A DNA stretch of 64,000 nucleotides, taken from positions 52,681 to 116,680 of IMG/VR virus record IMGVR_UViG_3300042673_001035. One strand, written 5' to 3'. Position numbers and translations under genes: made by a program. The notes below the pieces were generated by a model. That model was not told the DNA's origin and made no database searches. It worked only from the letters and a program-made list of their open reading frames with translations. Shown here piece by piece: positions 23,402 through 31,745 of this stretch. Every line of letters begins with the position of its first letter. The stretch's first letter is position 1. This DNA is from a virus.

Positions 23402-23572
23402 TTATATATTTTGATTTAGTAGGTGATAATTAATCCATTCAAATTTATCAGAATGTTCAAATGAAAAATTTGCACTCCATACTTTAATTCCCATATCATA
23501 TTCAGTAAATGGGCCAAAGTATTCTACACTTCTATCATTCCATTTTACTTCTGCAATCCAAATTTGTTTCAT
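23402..23572 (-). CDS. Small unknown protein, 56 aa
   Basis: ATG at 23572, TAA at 23402-23404. Begins MKQIWIAEVKWNDRSVEYFG and ends WINYHLLNQNI. It alternates short strands with Trp and Phe and may be a tiny beta domain. It fills the gap between two well-supported genes, which raises confidence. Confidence 0.6.
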   Translation of the reverse strand: MKQIWIAEVKWNDRSVEYFGPFTEYDMGIKVWSANFSFEHSDKFEWINYHLLNQNI

Positions 23573-23582
23573 AACTTTGTTT

Positions 23583-23957
23583 TTAATATACTATGTGTAT
23601 TGGTTCTTTAATTTTTACATTACCACCATTATAGTCACCCCATCCCTGGTCGGGGTCTCCTTCACTTTGTTCAGTTGGTATCGTATCCCTAAAATACTTT
23701 TCTAATACTACTGCGATACCATCACCTACATTATCATTAAACATCATATCACATACATCACTCCAATGCATTTTCCATTCAAACGAATCCTCACATATTC
23801 TATCTTTGAATACTCTACCATAAGAGTCGTAATGACCTCTCATCTCCTCTATAACCTCACCATTTTTTAATAGATACAATCTTACCGCATCACCACTAAA
23901 AGAGTCTGATGCAACTGGCAATCCACTCTCTTTACATATAAAACTAAAACATCCCAT
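23583..23957 (-). CDS. Conserved protein of unknown function, 124 aa
   Basis: I recognise the style MGCFSFICKESGLPV, SDSFSGDAVRLYLLK, EMRGHYDSYGRVF and GDPDQGWGDY as a conserved protein found in bacteria and phages, without known activity. It starts like the 21357 protein in being fully conserved through its length. No membrane segment. Confidence 0.65.
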   Translation of the reverse strand: MGCFSFICKESGLPVASDSFSGDAVRLYLLKNGEVIEEMRGHYDSYGRVFKDRICEDSFEWKMHWSDVCDMMFNDNVGDGIAVVLEKYFRDTIPTEQSEGDPDQGWGDYNGGNVKIKEPIHIVY

Positions 23958-23960
23958 AAC

Positions 23961-24299
23961 TTATTTATTTTTTATTTCTTTAATGTGTTTACAATCTCTA
24001 CCTCTACCAAATCCATGTGCAGGACAACTACAACTCCAAAATCCCTCATCATTTACTACCTTATATACATTGTCTTTACTTCCTTTGACTTTGTATTCAA
24101 TTTTCACTTCGGTCTTTTTGAACTCTTTTGGTTTTATGTAGTCAATTTTATCCCACATCTTTTCCAATTCGTTCCAACTATACCATCTATTTACTTCTAT
24201 CCACCCACTACTTTCTTTACCACCCGTACATACGATATATGTCTTACCTGATAATGTTGATTCAAAACAAATGGGTGGTAATGTTGATTTAATTCTCAT
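23961..24299 (-). CDS. Protein with C-terminal SWIM-type zinc motif
   Basis: The C-terminus has WSCSCPAHGF followed by RDCKHIKEIKNK, nearly the same CxC...CxH tail as in the protein at 21357 (WECDCPSY, ECKHIKQLKTK). The N-terminal 75 residues (ICFESTLSGKTYIVCTGG) are unrelated to that protein. A shared zinc tail on different bodies suggests domain shuffling within the phage. SWIM motifs usually contact DNA or protein. Confidence 0.7.
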   Translation of the reverse strand: MRIKSTLPPICFESTLSGKTYIVCTGGKESSGWIEVNRWYSWNELEKMWDKIDYIKPKEFKKTEVKIEYKVKGSKDNVYKVVNDEGFWSCSCPAHGFGRGRDCKHIKEIKNK

Positions 24300-24300
24300 A

Positions 24301-24609
24301 CTATAATAATTTTGGTTTCCAATCGTCAGTCATTAATTTAAGTTTGTCCATTAGACTATTTATATTCACTATGTCCTCATGCTTTATCCAATAGGGATAT
24401 CTTACACACATTGCTTCATTACTCCATTTTCCAATTTTGTAATAACCATTTTCTACCGGCCTTCTTTCTAAAATAATAAAATGTCTCATATGTTCTCTCC
24501 ATACATTAATTCTATATTCATTCCTATTTTCATCAATGTCCTCAATGTAGTTTTTATCATCCCATTCTTTACGGAATAGTTTTTCATAATTCTTTATAGT
24601 CAATTTCAT
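24301..24609 (-). CDS. LTIKN-family paralogue, 102 aa
   Basis: Begins MKLTIKNYEKLFRKEWD. Family features: strands with NEYRINVWRE, an Arg strand (FIILERRPVENGYYKIG), and the terminal DIVNINSLMDKLKLM. It lies directly after the SWIM-tail gene with one base between. Confidence 0.65.
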   Translation of the reverse strand: MKLTIKNYEKLFRKEWDDKNYIEDIDENRNEYRINVWREHMRHFIILERRPVENGYYKIGKWSNEAMCVRYPYWIKHEDIVNINSLMDKLKLMTDDWKPKLL

Positions 24610-24619
24610 AACTTATATT

Positions 24620-24997
24620 TTACCACCAACTTGTATAATAAACTGTCTTACCTTCTTTGATTGCTTCTCTCGCTTTACTAACGAACTCTAAATCGTAATC
24701 ATTTTCTTCATCATTGTTAGAACTTTCACCAAAAAAGAAACCCGATGTATCGGGTAAATTACCATCCTTAATATCTTGTTCTAAATTGTCTAAGTCTTCA
24801 CTATCTAATACAACACAATCACCATTAAAGTCGTCTGATGTTCCACCCTTTGCGTCATATAAGTTCTGCATCCAACCATGTAAGTTAGGGTGCTTTCTCC
24901 AATAGTGTAATTCATCTTGTTCAAAGTTCTTCGTTGAAAAGTCTACATCCGTTTCCGGTTTTGCTTTTGTAGCTAAAGCGTACATATCTAATCCCAT
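24620..24997 (-). CDS. Conserved phage protein, MGLDMY type, 125 aa
   Basis: The sequence MGLDMYALATK, HYWRKHPNLHGWMQNLY, DFNGDCVVLDSEDL and DTSGFFFGESS matches a widespread phage/bacterial protein with a YWRK-NLHGWM core and a GFFFG turn. Its function is unknown to me. It is complete at 125 aa, acidic and soluble, ending YYTSWW. Confidence 0.75.
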   Translation of the reverse strand: MGLDMYALATKAKPETDVDFSTKNFEQDELHYWRKHPNLHGWMQNLYDAKGGTSDDFNGDCVVLDSEDLDNLEQDIKDGNLPDTSGFFFGESSNNDEENDYDLEFVSKAREAIKEGKTVYYTSWW

Positions 24998-24998
24998 C

Positions 24999-25262
24999 TT
25001 AATTTAAGTTTATATTGTTTGTTAATACTTCGTTTAATATTCTATCTCCGTTTAATTGTCTAACGATACTTTGCATCTCATTGTCCATTGCTGTTGATAA
25101 CTGAATTAGTTCATCATTCAAAAACGGACTACCTTCCTCACCAATCAAATGTTGAAATGTTGATATCGTTGCTTGTTTAGTTGCTTGCGGTGTGTGTTCA
25201 CTTTTAACTATTGAACATAATACACCGAATAATTGTGCTATTGCTTTTTCACTATTTGTCAT
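24999..25262 (-). CDS. Unknown helical protein, 87 aa
   Basis: From ATG 25262 (MTNSEKAIAQLFGVLCSI), because the longer frame overlaps the preceding gene by 86 nt. Mostly helical and neutral. It abuts the MGLDMY-type gene. Not recognised. Confidence 0.6.
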   Translation of the reverse strand: MTNSEKAIAQLFGVLCSIVKSEHTPQATKQATISTFQHLIGEEGSPFLNDELIQLSTAMDNEMQSIVRQLNGDRILNEVLTNNINLN

Positions 25263-25272
25263 TTGTTTTAAT

Positions 25273-26004
25273 TTATATGTTACTAACTTTATATTTTCCA
25301 TCGGTATCTTTATACAAATACCTACCACATCTTCTACCAATTGCATTACGCATATCAATCAAAGAATGTAAATGATGTATGAAACTTCCACCTTTTTGGA
25401 TAGTTGCATTACCTCTCATTACAATATCATAATGACTTTTCAATTGTGAAAATGATACTTTATTACATAGGTAAGTGTAGTCTAATAACTCTTGTGCTAT
25501 ATAACCCCAATCACCTTTTTGTAATTTGTAAGTCTTATTCATATACTTTCGTTTCATTTCCTTTCTTTGAAACTTTGGGTCTTTCATTTGAGTTTGATAT
25601 TGTAATTCCTTAATTGCCATTAAAGGAGAACTCGGACGAGATTGTTCGGTATGTTTAACACCATCTGCTAAACTATAACCCATACTACCCAATGTCCTAG
25701 CAATCATTACATTGGTATCATTCAATTGTAAGTTCTTTCGTTCCATACCTTGCTTTTTCCATATCCTCATACGATTTGGATTAGCAGCGTGTAAGTAAAT
25801 GTCAATGTATTGTGCTACTCTCCACGGCACATCATTTTGTTTACTTCTACCCCAACCTTTCACTACGGATTTTCTATCACTATGACGACCTCTCAATGTA
25901 ACCCAACCAAATATTTGTTCTAATACTTTTTTCACTTCTAACACTTGCTCCTCATTCTTCATTGGAATAGTTGCAATGTAGTTTGATGTTCTATTTGCTG
26001 CCAT
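25273..26004 (-). CDS. Unknown basic protein, 243 aa
   Basis: Not recognised. A basic, Arg/Lys-rich protein with segments WVTLRGRHSDRKSV, IDIYLHAANPNRMRIWKK, and a C-terminus with MRNAIGRRCGRYLYKD. The N-terminal KNEEQVLEVKKVLEQIFGW suggests a small alpha-beta domain. Nucleic-acid binding is plausible from charge. It is one of the larger unknowns here. Confidence 0.65.
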   Translation of the reverse strand: MAANRTSNYIATIPMKNEEQVLEVKKVLEQIFGWVTLRGRHSDRKSVVKGWGRSKQNDVPWRVAQYIDIYLHAANPNRMRIWKKQGMERKNLQLNDTNVMIARTLGSMGYSLADGVKHTEQSRPSSPLMAIKELQYQTQMKDPKFQRKEMKRKYMNKTYKLQKGDWGYIAQELLDYTYLCNKVSFSQLKSHYDIVMRGNATIQKGGSFIHHLHSLIDMRNAIGRRCGRYLYKDTDGKYKVSNI

Positions 26005-26005
26005 A

Positions 26006-26167
26006 TTATTTTATTTTTTTATCGTATTGTTTTGTAATTGTGATTGATTTTAATTCAGTATTATTACTTGCTATGTTCATAATAGTTGAATAACTCAATC
26101 CCTTAATTGTAATTGTGTCACCTGATTGAGATACTATTTCAATGTCGTGCATCGTTTTGTAATTCAT
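26006..26167 (-). CDS. Small unknown protein, 53 aa
   Basis: ATG at 26167, TAA at 26006-26008, one base before the next start. MNYKTMHDIEIVSQSGDTIT begins the protein. It contains short Thr/Ile-rich strands (DTITIKGLSY) and ends KQYDKKIK. No motif. The tight junctions support it. Confidence 0.6.
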   Translation of the reverse strand: MNYKTMHDIEIVSQSGDTITIKGLSYSTIMNIASNNTELKSITITKQYDKKIK

Positions 26168-26176
26168 ATAATTGTA

Positions 26177-26524
26177 TTAAAGATATTCAGGTCCGTATAT
26201 ACCATAACGAGCAGTTCCGTCAATGATATTTCCTCTCGCATGTTTTGCTGGTGCTTTCCACGTTGCACATTTTAATAAATCACCTTTCTTAATTGGTGAA
26301 CCTTTTAAGTCTCCATCAACTCTACTAATGAAACCCCAACAAGTAGTACCCACCCATAAACGAATATACTTTTGTCCAACCTCAACCGTTAACTCTTTCC
26401 ATTGATTAACCATATCTGCTTTCACATAGTGGTCTTTTCTTTGGATGTTTAGTTTGTTTATAAAGTTTGCTACAATAGGATTACCTTTAAGATACTCCAT
26501 TGCTTTTTTATCAGTCGTTCTCAT
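26177..26524 (-). CDS. Conserved phage protein, 115 aa
   Basis: The segments KADMVNQWKELTVEVG, YIRLWVGTTCWGFISRVDG, KKGDLLKCATWKAPAKHARG and DGTARYGIYGPEYL are strikingly conserved-looking and match a small phage protein type I recognise only as hypothetical. The GDLLK...WKAPAKHARGN core may bind a ligand. Soluble, no cysteine motif. Confidence 0.65.
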   Translation of the reverse strand: MRTTDKKAMEYLKGNPIVANFINKLNIQRKDHYVKADMVNQWKELTVEVGQKYIRLWVGTTCWGFISRVDGDLKGSPIKKGDLLKCATWKAPAKHARGNIIDGTARYGIYGPEYL

Positions 26525-26532
26525 AATATTAT

Positions 26533-26748
26533 TTAATCTATGTTATCTAATCTATTAACTTCATCATACAGAGCAGTTTGAATTTTATGTAACAACTGAA
26601 CTGACTTACTTAATTCTCTATCAAAATAGTTTTCCAATTCAGGTGTAGTTCGTTTAGCTATTTCAACTAACTCTTTATGAGACTCTACTCCTTTATTAAC
26701 CACATAATAAAGGTCATTCAATTCCATTAAACTTAATTCCAAATTCAT
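26533..26748 (-). CDS. Unknown helical protein, 71 aa
   Basis: Not recognised. Mostly helix (LMELNDLYYVVNKGVES and SVQLLHKIQTALYDEVN), charged, soluble. It sits six bases after the zinc-binding gene at 26755. Confidence 0.6.
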   Translation of the reverse strand: MNLELSLMELNDLYYVVNKGVESHKELVEIAKRTTPELENYFDRELSKSVQLLHKIQTALYDEVNRLDNID

Positions 26749-26754
26749 ATTATA

Positions 26755-27018
26755 TTATTTATAGTTTCCTTTAATTCCTTTACTAACTCCATACCCTTGT
26801 CTTTGTGATAGTGTGTATAATCTATCAGCATCTTCTTTAGGCATAATTTGTATTTCGTTACCCGTCTTATGATTTGCAATTGCAACACCACCAACTTTTT
26901 GAATAGTGGAACAATCAACACAACTTTTGTAACCATACTTCACTACTCGCAAAAGTGGCATCTTACCACCACACTTAATACATTGTGTCATTTCTAATTT
27001 TACTTTCACTCCTTTCAT
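26755..27018 (-). CDS. Zinc-ribbon protein, 87 aa
   Basis: Two CxxC pairs (QCIKCGG and SCVDCS, 21 residues apart) form a likely zinc ribbon. After it comes VGGVAIANHKTGNEIQIM, then a basic helical tail (LSQRQGYGVSKGIKG). It resembles a small conserved phage zinc protein of unknown role. An overlapping frame at 26745-26936 is a shadow. Confidence 0.7.
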   Translation of the reverse strand: MKGVKVKLEMTQCIKCGGKMPLLRVVKYGYKSCVDCSTIQKVGGVAIANHKTGNEIQIMPKEDADRLYTLSQRQGYGVSKGIKGNYK

Positions 27019-27019
27019 A

Positions 27020-27430
27020 TTATCTATCGTTATTTAATGTGAATAATTTTCTTTCAGTTTCGGTATAAGGTTTGAACCAACCTTTAATTACTCTATGTGT
27101 TAAATCATCTCCGTTACTATCCTTATCATTGTATTCTTGTTTGACAATGGATAAAACTCTATCTAACAAATCATCAGCATCATATCTACATACCGAAATT
27201 AGTATGTGTAGTTTTTCTTCAATTTGTCTTTCAAAACTACGACCTCTCATATAAACATTGTGGTCATCACTCATCATATAAGAATAGTCGTGCAGTTTCA
27301 CTTCATCCATAAACTCACCATACAATTTACTTTCTTCATTATACGCATCATTGATAAATGCATCGTTATTTACTTTCATATTTTCTTTTTTTAATTGTTG
27401 TGCAAATGCAACTATTTGATAATAATTCAT
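27020..27430 (-). CDS. Unknown protein, 136 aa
   Basis: Not recognised. Helical, with MNYYQIVAFAQQLKKEN at the start, a central MMSDDHNVYMRGRSFERQ and a C-terminal GWFKPYTETERKLF. It lies one base after the GP88-like gene and may be cotranscribed with it. Confidence 0.6.
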   Translation of the reverse strand: MNYYQIVAFAQQLKKENMKVNNDAFINDAYNEESKLYGEFMDEVKLHDYSYMMSDDHNVYMRGRSFERQIEEKLHILISVCRYDADDLLDRVLSIVKQEYNDKDSNGDDLTHRVIKGWFKPYTETERKLFTLNNDR

Positions 27431-27431
27431 A

Positions 27432-28277
27432 CTATTTTATTTTAAGTTTACTTTGTGCTGCTTTTGTTATCATAGGATTAACATCATACACACTAAATTG
27501 ACTATCCATTGGTATAATGAATTTGTTGTTTGCTGTGTCAATCTTATTACGGACAAACTTAAACTTCAATCCTACAATAACACCTTGCTCATCCAAATAT
27601 CTCATATCGTATTCATCACCATCAATTACCTTATAACCCATAAATGATTTGGGTAATTGTTTACCTTCAAATACCATTGCAACTCTACCTTTATTTTCAC
27701 TTAACAATTCTAATGATTGTAACATATTATAACCACTAAAAGAATAAGTCAAATCATAGTTAGGATATTTGTCCATTAACTTAAATCGTTTACTTACCTT
27801 TGTATAATCATAGAATTGAGTATCGTTAAACAATTCTAATATGTTTCGTTTACCATTTAATTTGAAAGTAGTAATGTCAATATCACTCGTACCATTGATA
27901 CGAACTGAAAAACGATAACCTAATTGTTCCGCGTTGTACTTAGCTTTCTCAATTTCGGTAACTAACCAACTCATAAAGAAATTTCTATGTTCAAAGAACA
28001 ATTTAGTTTTTGCAATCCTTGCTTTATTAATATTATTCTTTTTGACATCAATACGATTATGTCCACTTTCAGTTAAACACGCGGTACGACATTCTTCCGT
28101 ACTCATAGGACAAACATTGTAACCCGATTGACTAGCGGGAGCGAGATACAAAATGTAAGTCATTTCGTTATACTTTAACCCTTTAGCGATTTTTGAACTA
28201 CTCGCGACACTACCTAAATAAGATAACTTAGTTAATTTCTTCGCGGAACTAATTGTTGTAAATTTCATTGTATTCAT
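27432..28277 (-). CDS. GP88-like phage protein, 281 aa
   Basis: Resembles the gene-product-88 family known from mycobacteriophages and others. Visible family segments are NVCPMSTEECRTACLTESG (a Cys cluster), RIAKTKLFFEHRNFFMSWL, and SVRINGTSDIDITTF. The family's biochemical role is not established. It is the first gene downstream of the second copy of the duplicated control region (28278-28405) and its promoter variant. Confidence 0.75.
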   Translation of the reverse strand: MNTMKFTTISSAKKLTKLSYLGSVASSSKIAKGLKYNEMTYILYLAPASQSGYNVCPMSTEECRTACLTESGHNRIDVKKNNINKARIAKTKLFFEHRNFFMSWLVTEIEKAKYNAEQLGYRFSVRINGTSDIDITTFKLNGKRNILELFNDTQFYDYTKVSKRFKLMDKYPNYDLTYSFSGYNMLQSLELLSENKGRVAMVFEGKQLPKSFMGYKVIDGDEYDMRYLDEQGVIVGLKFKFVRNKIDTANNKFIIPMDSQFSVYDVNPMITKAAQSKLKIK

Positions 28278-28405
28278 ATTATGATTTTTTTTAATGTGAG
28301 TAGGTAGTCTTTCAACCCAATAACCAAAGATACGACAATTTAGGGTACTGGCAATACCATTATGAAACTATTTTGAAAAGTTTTTATGGGCAATCAACGA
28401 GTTAC
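28278..28405 (-). repeat. Duplicated upstream control region, copy 2
   Basis: Matches 5385-5510 in order and spacing: AACCCAATA, AAGATACGAC, GGCAAT, TATTTTGAAAAGTTTTTATG and the half-site ATCAACGAGTT. It separates the GP88-like gene from three dyads and the ligase terminator. Confidence 0.8.
28327..28356 (-). promoter_or_regulatory. Promoter variant
   Basis: Minus strand reads TATTGC, 15 nt, TCGTATCTT. Like 5433-5462 it has TTGCC in place of TTTGG. It probably drives the GP88-like gene (start 28277). Confidence 0.6.
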
Positions 28406-28430
28406 ATATATGTTTTTTTGTAATAAGCAT

Positions 28431-28538
28431 AACTCATTGAGGGCCAATAAGTTAGAATTTGAGGTCTAAAGCGTTATGGGCCATTGGGTTATACATAGAA
28501 ATAACCCCAATTCATAACTCGTTGATTATCAATAAGTT
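28431..28538. repeat. Three 23-bp dyads
   Basis: Dyads of the 10-3-10 type lie at 28431-28453, 28468-28490 (weak left half) and 28516-28538. The last lies in the loop of the terminator stem at 28499-28555. A single right half occurs near 28393. Confidence 0.7.
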
Positions 28539-28555
28539 ATAAAATGGGGTTATTT
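28499..28555. terminator. Terminator-like 11-bp stem enclosing a dyad
   Basis: AAATAACCCCA (28499-28509) pairs with TGGGGTTATTT (28545-28555); the loop is a complete dyad. It lies 34 nt after the ligase stop and is A/T-flanked on both sides. It probably ends ligase transcription, possibly modulated by whatever binds the dyad. Confidence 0.7.
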
Positions 28556-28588
28556 TAGGGTATATTATAAATTTTTGTTATATGATTA

Positions 28589-29701
28589 TTATTCGTAACT
28601 TTTTCTATCAATATTCACTACATACGGAAAACGAGGTATACCGGCCGGCGTTAAGTTGAAATACTTAATCGTTGCTTCCTTACCTATCAACTTCTTTTTG
28701 TTCTTTAACATTTCAGCAGTTTCTTCCCAAGAACCTTTTACATTACTTTTGAATCTATCACCATTTTCAGTTTCAAATACCATATATCCAGCGGTACCAG
28801 TTCGGTTTCCTTCCCCTTCCACAATATCCAAAATAGTATATTCCTCATCTATGAATGACTTATGCTTCATTAAAGACTTACTTCTCTTATTTTCGTATTT
28901 TTTATCTAATCGTAACATCTGACCTTCGAATCCTTTATCTACATATTCACCATACAATTCCATCACTTCATCCTCATTGTTACAAGTATCGGTTTCAACT
29001 AATACACAATGTTTTTCAAATGATTCTAATTCGGTATCAAACAATTCATCTAATGCATAACACCTTTCACCAAAGTTTTGGTCTTCACTTGGTATATCGT
29101 AAATCCAATACTGAATATTCTTTTTACTTTCTTTTAAGTCAGCATCCGTTGGTTTTGTTTTCTTTACCAACGATACAATCTTATTAAAGTCATTTGCGAA
29201 CTTGTCAGCATATAACTCACCATCCAATATCAATTCAGGATATGATTCAAATACTTCACTTAAACTTTCTATAATATGTGGTGCTGAAATGATTGGTTTA
29301 CCATTACGACTAAACATTCCATCTTTTGTAACGATACATCTAATACCATCCAATTTAGGTTGAGAGAATATTGGGTAAGTAATCTTATCTTTACTATCCT
29401 CCCACTTACTCGCTAACATTGGTTCAAAGTATTGTGTTTTGTTTATGTGTTTAATGTTCTCAAAGTAACCACTCTCTAATTTCTTTGTTCTCTTTGCAAT
29501 AGCTTCTTTAAGAGCTTGTTCATTATCGGTAGTACCATTTGCCTTACCTTCGTTCTTACCATACACTAATGTCCATGCATTTGTAGTAATTATACCACCA
29601 ACTTGTCCACTATGAGTTCGGTATTTATTATCCGATACTTCAATTGTCCATTCTTGTGTTGCACCCGTCTTTGTCTTTTTATATATTGTTTCTAATTTCA
29701 T
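28589..29701 (-). CDS. ATP-dependent DNA ligase with WGR-like N-terminal domain
   Basis: The nucleotidyltransferase motif I is QPKLDGIR, with the adenylated Lys at about residue 116. FSRNGKP fits motif Ia/III surroundings, GFEGQMLRL motif IV and a C-terminal OB-fold has TGTAGYMVFE and VKGSWEETAEM. The first ~80 residues (EWTIEVSDNKYRTHSGQVGG) look like a WGR-type nucleic-acid domain. 370 aa. It seals nicks in duplex DNA during phage replication or repair. It overlaps the DUF262-HNH gene by 23 nt. Confidence 0.88.
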   Translation of the reverse strand: MKLETIYKKTKTGATQEWTIEVSDNKYRTHSGQVGGIITTNAWTLVYGKNEGKANGTTDNEQALKEAIAKRTKKLESGYFENIKHINKTQYFEPMLASKWEDSKDKITYPIFSQPKLDGIRCIVTKDGMFSRNGKPIISAPHIIESLSEVFESYPELILDGELYADKFANDFNKIVSLVKKTKPTDADLKESKKNIQYWIYDIPSEDQNFGERCYALDELFDTELESFEKHCVLVETDTCNNEDEVMELYGEYVDKGFEGQMLRLDKKYENKRSKSLMKHKSFIDEEYTILDIVEGEGNRTGTAGYMVFETENGDRFKSNVKGSWEETAEMLKNKKKLIGKEATIKYFNLTPAGIPRFPYVVNIDRKSYE

Positions 29702-31337
29702 AATCTATTTTGTTACTCTTTTTTGCATTTGGTATACCACCGACTAATCTTAAATTTTCAAAATCATTGGTACCACCATTGTCTATTGCTAAATCATGGT
29801 CAACTTCGTATCCAGTAGTTCTATCCGTATTATATACTTCTGAAAAAGGTATTTGTAAACCAGTTAATGTGTCTATTCCCTTTTGTTCATTCCAAAGTGC
29901 CAATCTAATTTCGGGTGTATTAACATTTGCAGTTCTATCATCCTTTATAACAAAAAAGTTCACTTTGTTATTTTGTAAAAAATCAGATAAAAATAATTCT
30001 AAAGATTCAGACCATTCAATTACACCCGTTTGTTTATCTCTATAAGTAAAATAACCTATACCACCACGATATGCGGCCCAATCACCTCTACCTTTACCTA
30101 CTTTATAAATGTTACCTTTTTTTCTTTGTTGTTCCATCCATTTTGCATGTAATTTCATTACTCTTTCCCAACCTTTGTTATTTCCTGTTTTTTCATCAAC
30201 GTCCGCGTCAATTAACGATGTAGCTATTTTATTTTGAACCATCCATTTAGCTATTGCAAAAATATCTACAAATAAAGCCTTATGATTTAAACTATTTGTT
30301 TGTGTGTTTGACAATTTGATAAAAGTATTCCATATTTCATTTTCAAAAGTTGAAAAATATGAATCACGTGTTTCTTTCCAAAATTTGTCTAATCCACTTG
30401 CATTTAATTTTCTTCTACCATTTTTAAGAGAGGTTTCATGTTGAAGATAGTACATACAAAATCCAACCATTTCGTGATGTGTTCTATCTAAAAGAGATGC
30501 TGAATTCATTTTTTGTTCAAAACACCTACTCAATTCTGGAGAAATGTTTCTAACAGAATTGGACATACCACAATCGAACGCGTTTCTAATATCCTGTCTA
30601 TTTATAATTTCATTTAAGTTATAATGAATAAATAAATTATGCATTTCCGGTTTGGTTATTTTTCCCCAAATTTCTATGTTAAATTTAATACTAGATGTAT
30701 AATATTCATACATTTCAATTAGATTATTAATATCACTTTTATCCAATTCTATTTTTTTATTACCATTGTATTTAATTAAACCTTCTTTTTTAATTGTTTT
30801 TTCATCTTTAATTTGATATAGTGCAAATGATGGATATATGGATTTATTTTTAGACTTTTTTGTCATTAATGCAATTGTTCTTGTGAATTTTTTGTCTTTT
30901 GGTAAATCATTATAGTCCCAGGGATACTTTAAATTAAAGTTTTTATTGTGTATATCCGTTTTTGGCCCTTTGATATTATCTAATATTTGTTTTGTAAATC
31001 CTGAAATAAATAATGAGTTCCATGTAGTTCTAGAATTACCATCTAATGAAACATATTTATAACCATCTTTTTTTAATTTTGTAAAATATACAAATGATTC
31101 TAAATGATTTATTTCCTTTGAATATTCCAATGCACTATTTACACAAACAACACGTATTTCAACATTTCCAAGTCCGTCTATAACAGAGCTAAAGTATTGA
31201 AATCCCCTAATAGAAGCCCATCTAGTCCATCTTTGGAAATCCAAATCAAGATAAGTTTCTAAAAAGAATTGAACCATCTCTTTTTGTGTCAACAATTTTG
31301 ATTCTTTAATTCTATCTTCTTTGAATAAACTATTCAT
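29679..31337 (-). CDS. DUF262-like/HNH protein, GmrSD-style
   Basis: The N-terminal part has the YVSLDGNSRTTW segment of DUF262/ParB-like NTPase-type domains. The C-terminus has YEVDHDLAIDNGGTNDFENLRLV, a clear HNH nuclease core (DH...N...N). This order is that of GmrSD-type modification-dependent nucleases, which normally defend bacteria. 552 aa. In a phage it could exclude competing phages or act on host DNA. Its coupling to DNA ligase is notable. A weak promoter-like TTTGGA lies at 31387-31392. Confidence 0.75.
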   Translation of the reverse strand: MNSLFKEDRIKESKLLTQKEMVQFFLETYLDLDFQRWTRWASIRGFQYFSSVIDGLGNVEIRVVCVNSALEYSKEINHLESFVYFTKLKKDGYKYVSLDGNSRTTWNSLFISGFTKQILDNIKGPKTDIHNKNFNLKYPWDYNDLPKDKKFTRTIALMTKKSKNKSIYPSFALYQIKDEKTIKKEGLIKYNGNKKIELDKSDINNLIEMYEYYTSSIKFNIEIWGKITKPEMHNLFIHYNLNEIINRQDIRNAFDCGMSNSVRNISPELSRCFEQKMNSASLLDRTHHEMVGFCMYYLQHETSLKNGRRKLNASGLDKFWKETRDSYFSTFENEIWNTFIKLSNTQTNSLNHKALFVDIFAIAKWMVQNKIATSLIDADVDEKTGNNKGWERVMKLHAKWMEQQRKKGNIYKVGKGRGDWAAYRGGIGYFTYRDKQTGVIEWSESLELFLSDFLQNNKVNFFVIKDDRTANVNTPEIRLALWNEQKGIDTLTGLQIPFSEVYNTDRTTGYEVDHDLAIDNGGTNDFENLRLVGGIPNAKKSNKIDYEIRNNI

Positions 31338-31402
31338 AATTATTTTTTTTTAATTTTTTGAAAGGTAATAATAATTTTTTACATTTCCAAATTTATTTTA
31401 CA

Positions 31403-31744
31403 TTAATTTGTTTTTTGATTTTCCCACCAATATTTTGTTGTTCGTAACACTTCGGATATTTCAACTAATAAGGATGTAAAATGTTGTATTTCGGCTAAAA
31501 CAAGTCTCCTTTCCGTTGCTACTTGTAATCCCATAGTAAATAATCCATATGTTCCATCAAACTCATTACGAACTAAATGAACTTCTTGTGGTGCATTCCA
31601 TCCACCAAAACCACTATCATGTATATCAAATTCAAATACATATGCACCTTGTCCGACACTATTTGTAAATTCTCTTACATGATAAATCGGTCTACCATAA
31701 CAGGTCATATTTATTACCTTATCTATATTCTTAATTGTTAACAT
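31403..31744 (-). CDS. LTIKN-family paralogue, 113 aa
   Basis: Begins MLTIKNIDKVINMTCYG. Family features: QGAYVFEFDIHDSG, an Arg strand (VHLVRNEFDGTYGLF, close to VTLNRNEWNTNTYKL of 7498), then LAEIQHFTSLLVEI. It is followed by another family member at 31746 with one base between. Confidence 0.7.
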   Translation of the reverse strand: MLTIKNIDKVINMTCYGRPIYHVREFTNSVGQGAYVFEFDIHDSGFGGWNAPQEVHLVRNEFDGTYGLFTMGLQVATERRLVLAEIQHFTSLLVEISEVLRTTKYWWENQKTN

Positions 31745-31745
31745 A

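Noticed and set aside
26745-26936. 63-codon minus frame
   Set aside because: It overlaps the zinc-ribbon gene at 26755 in another frame and has poorer composition.
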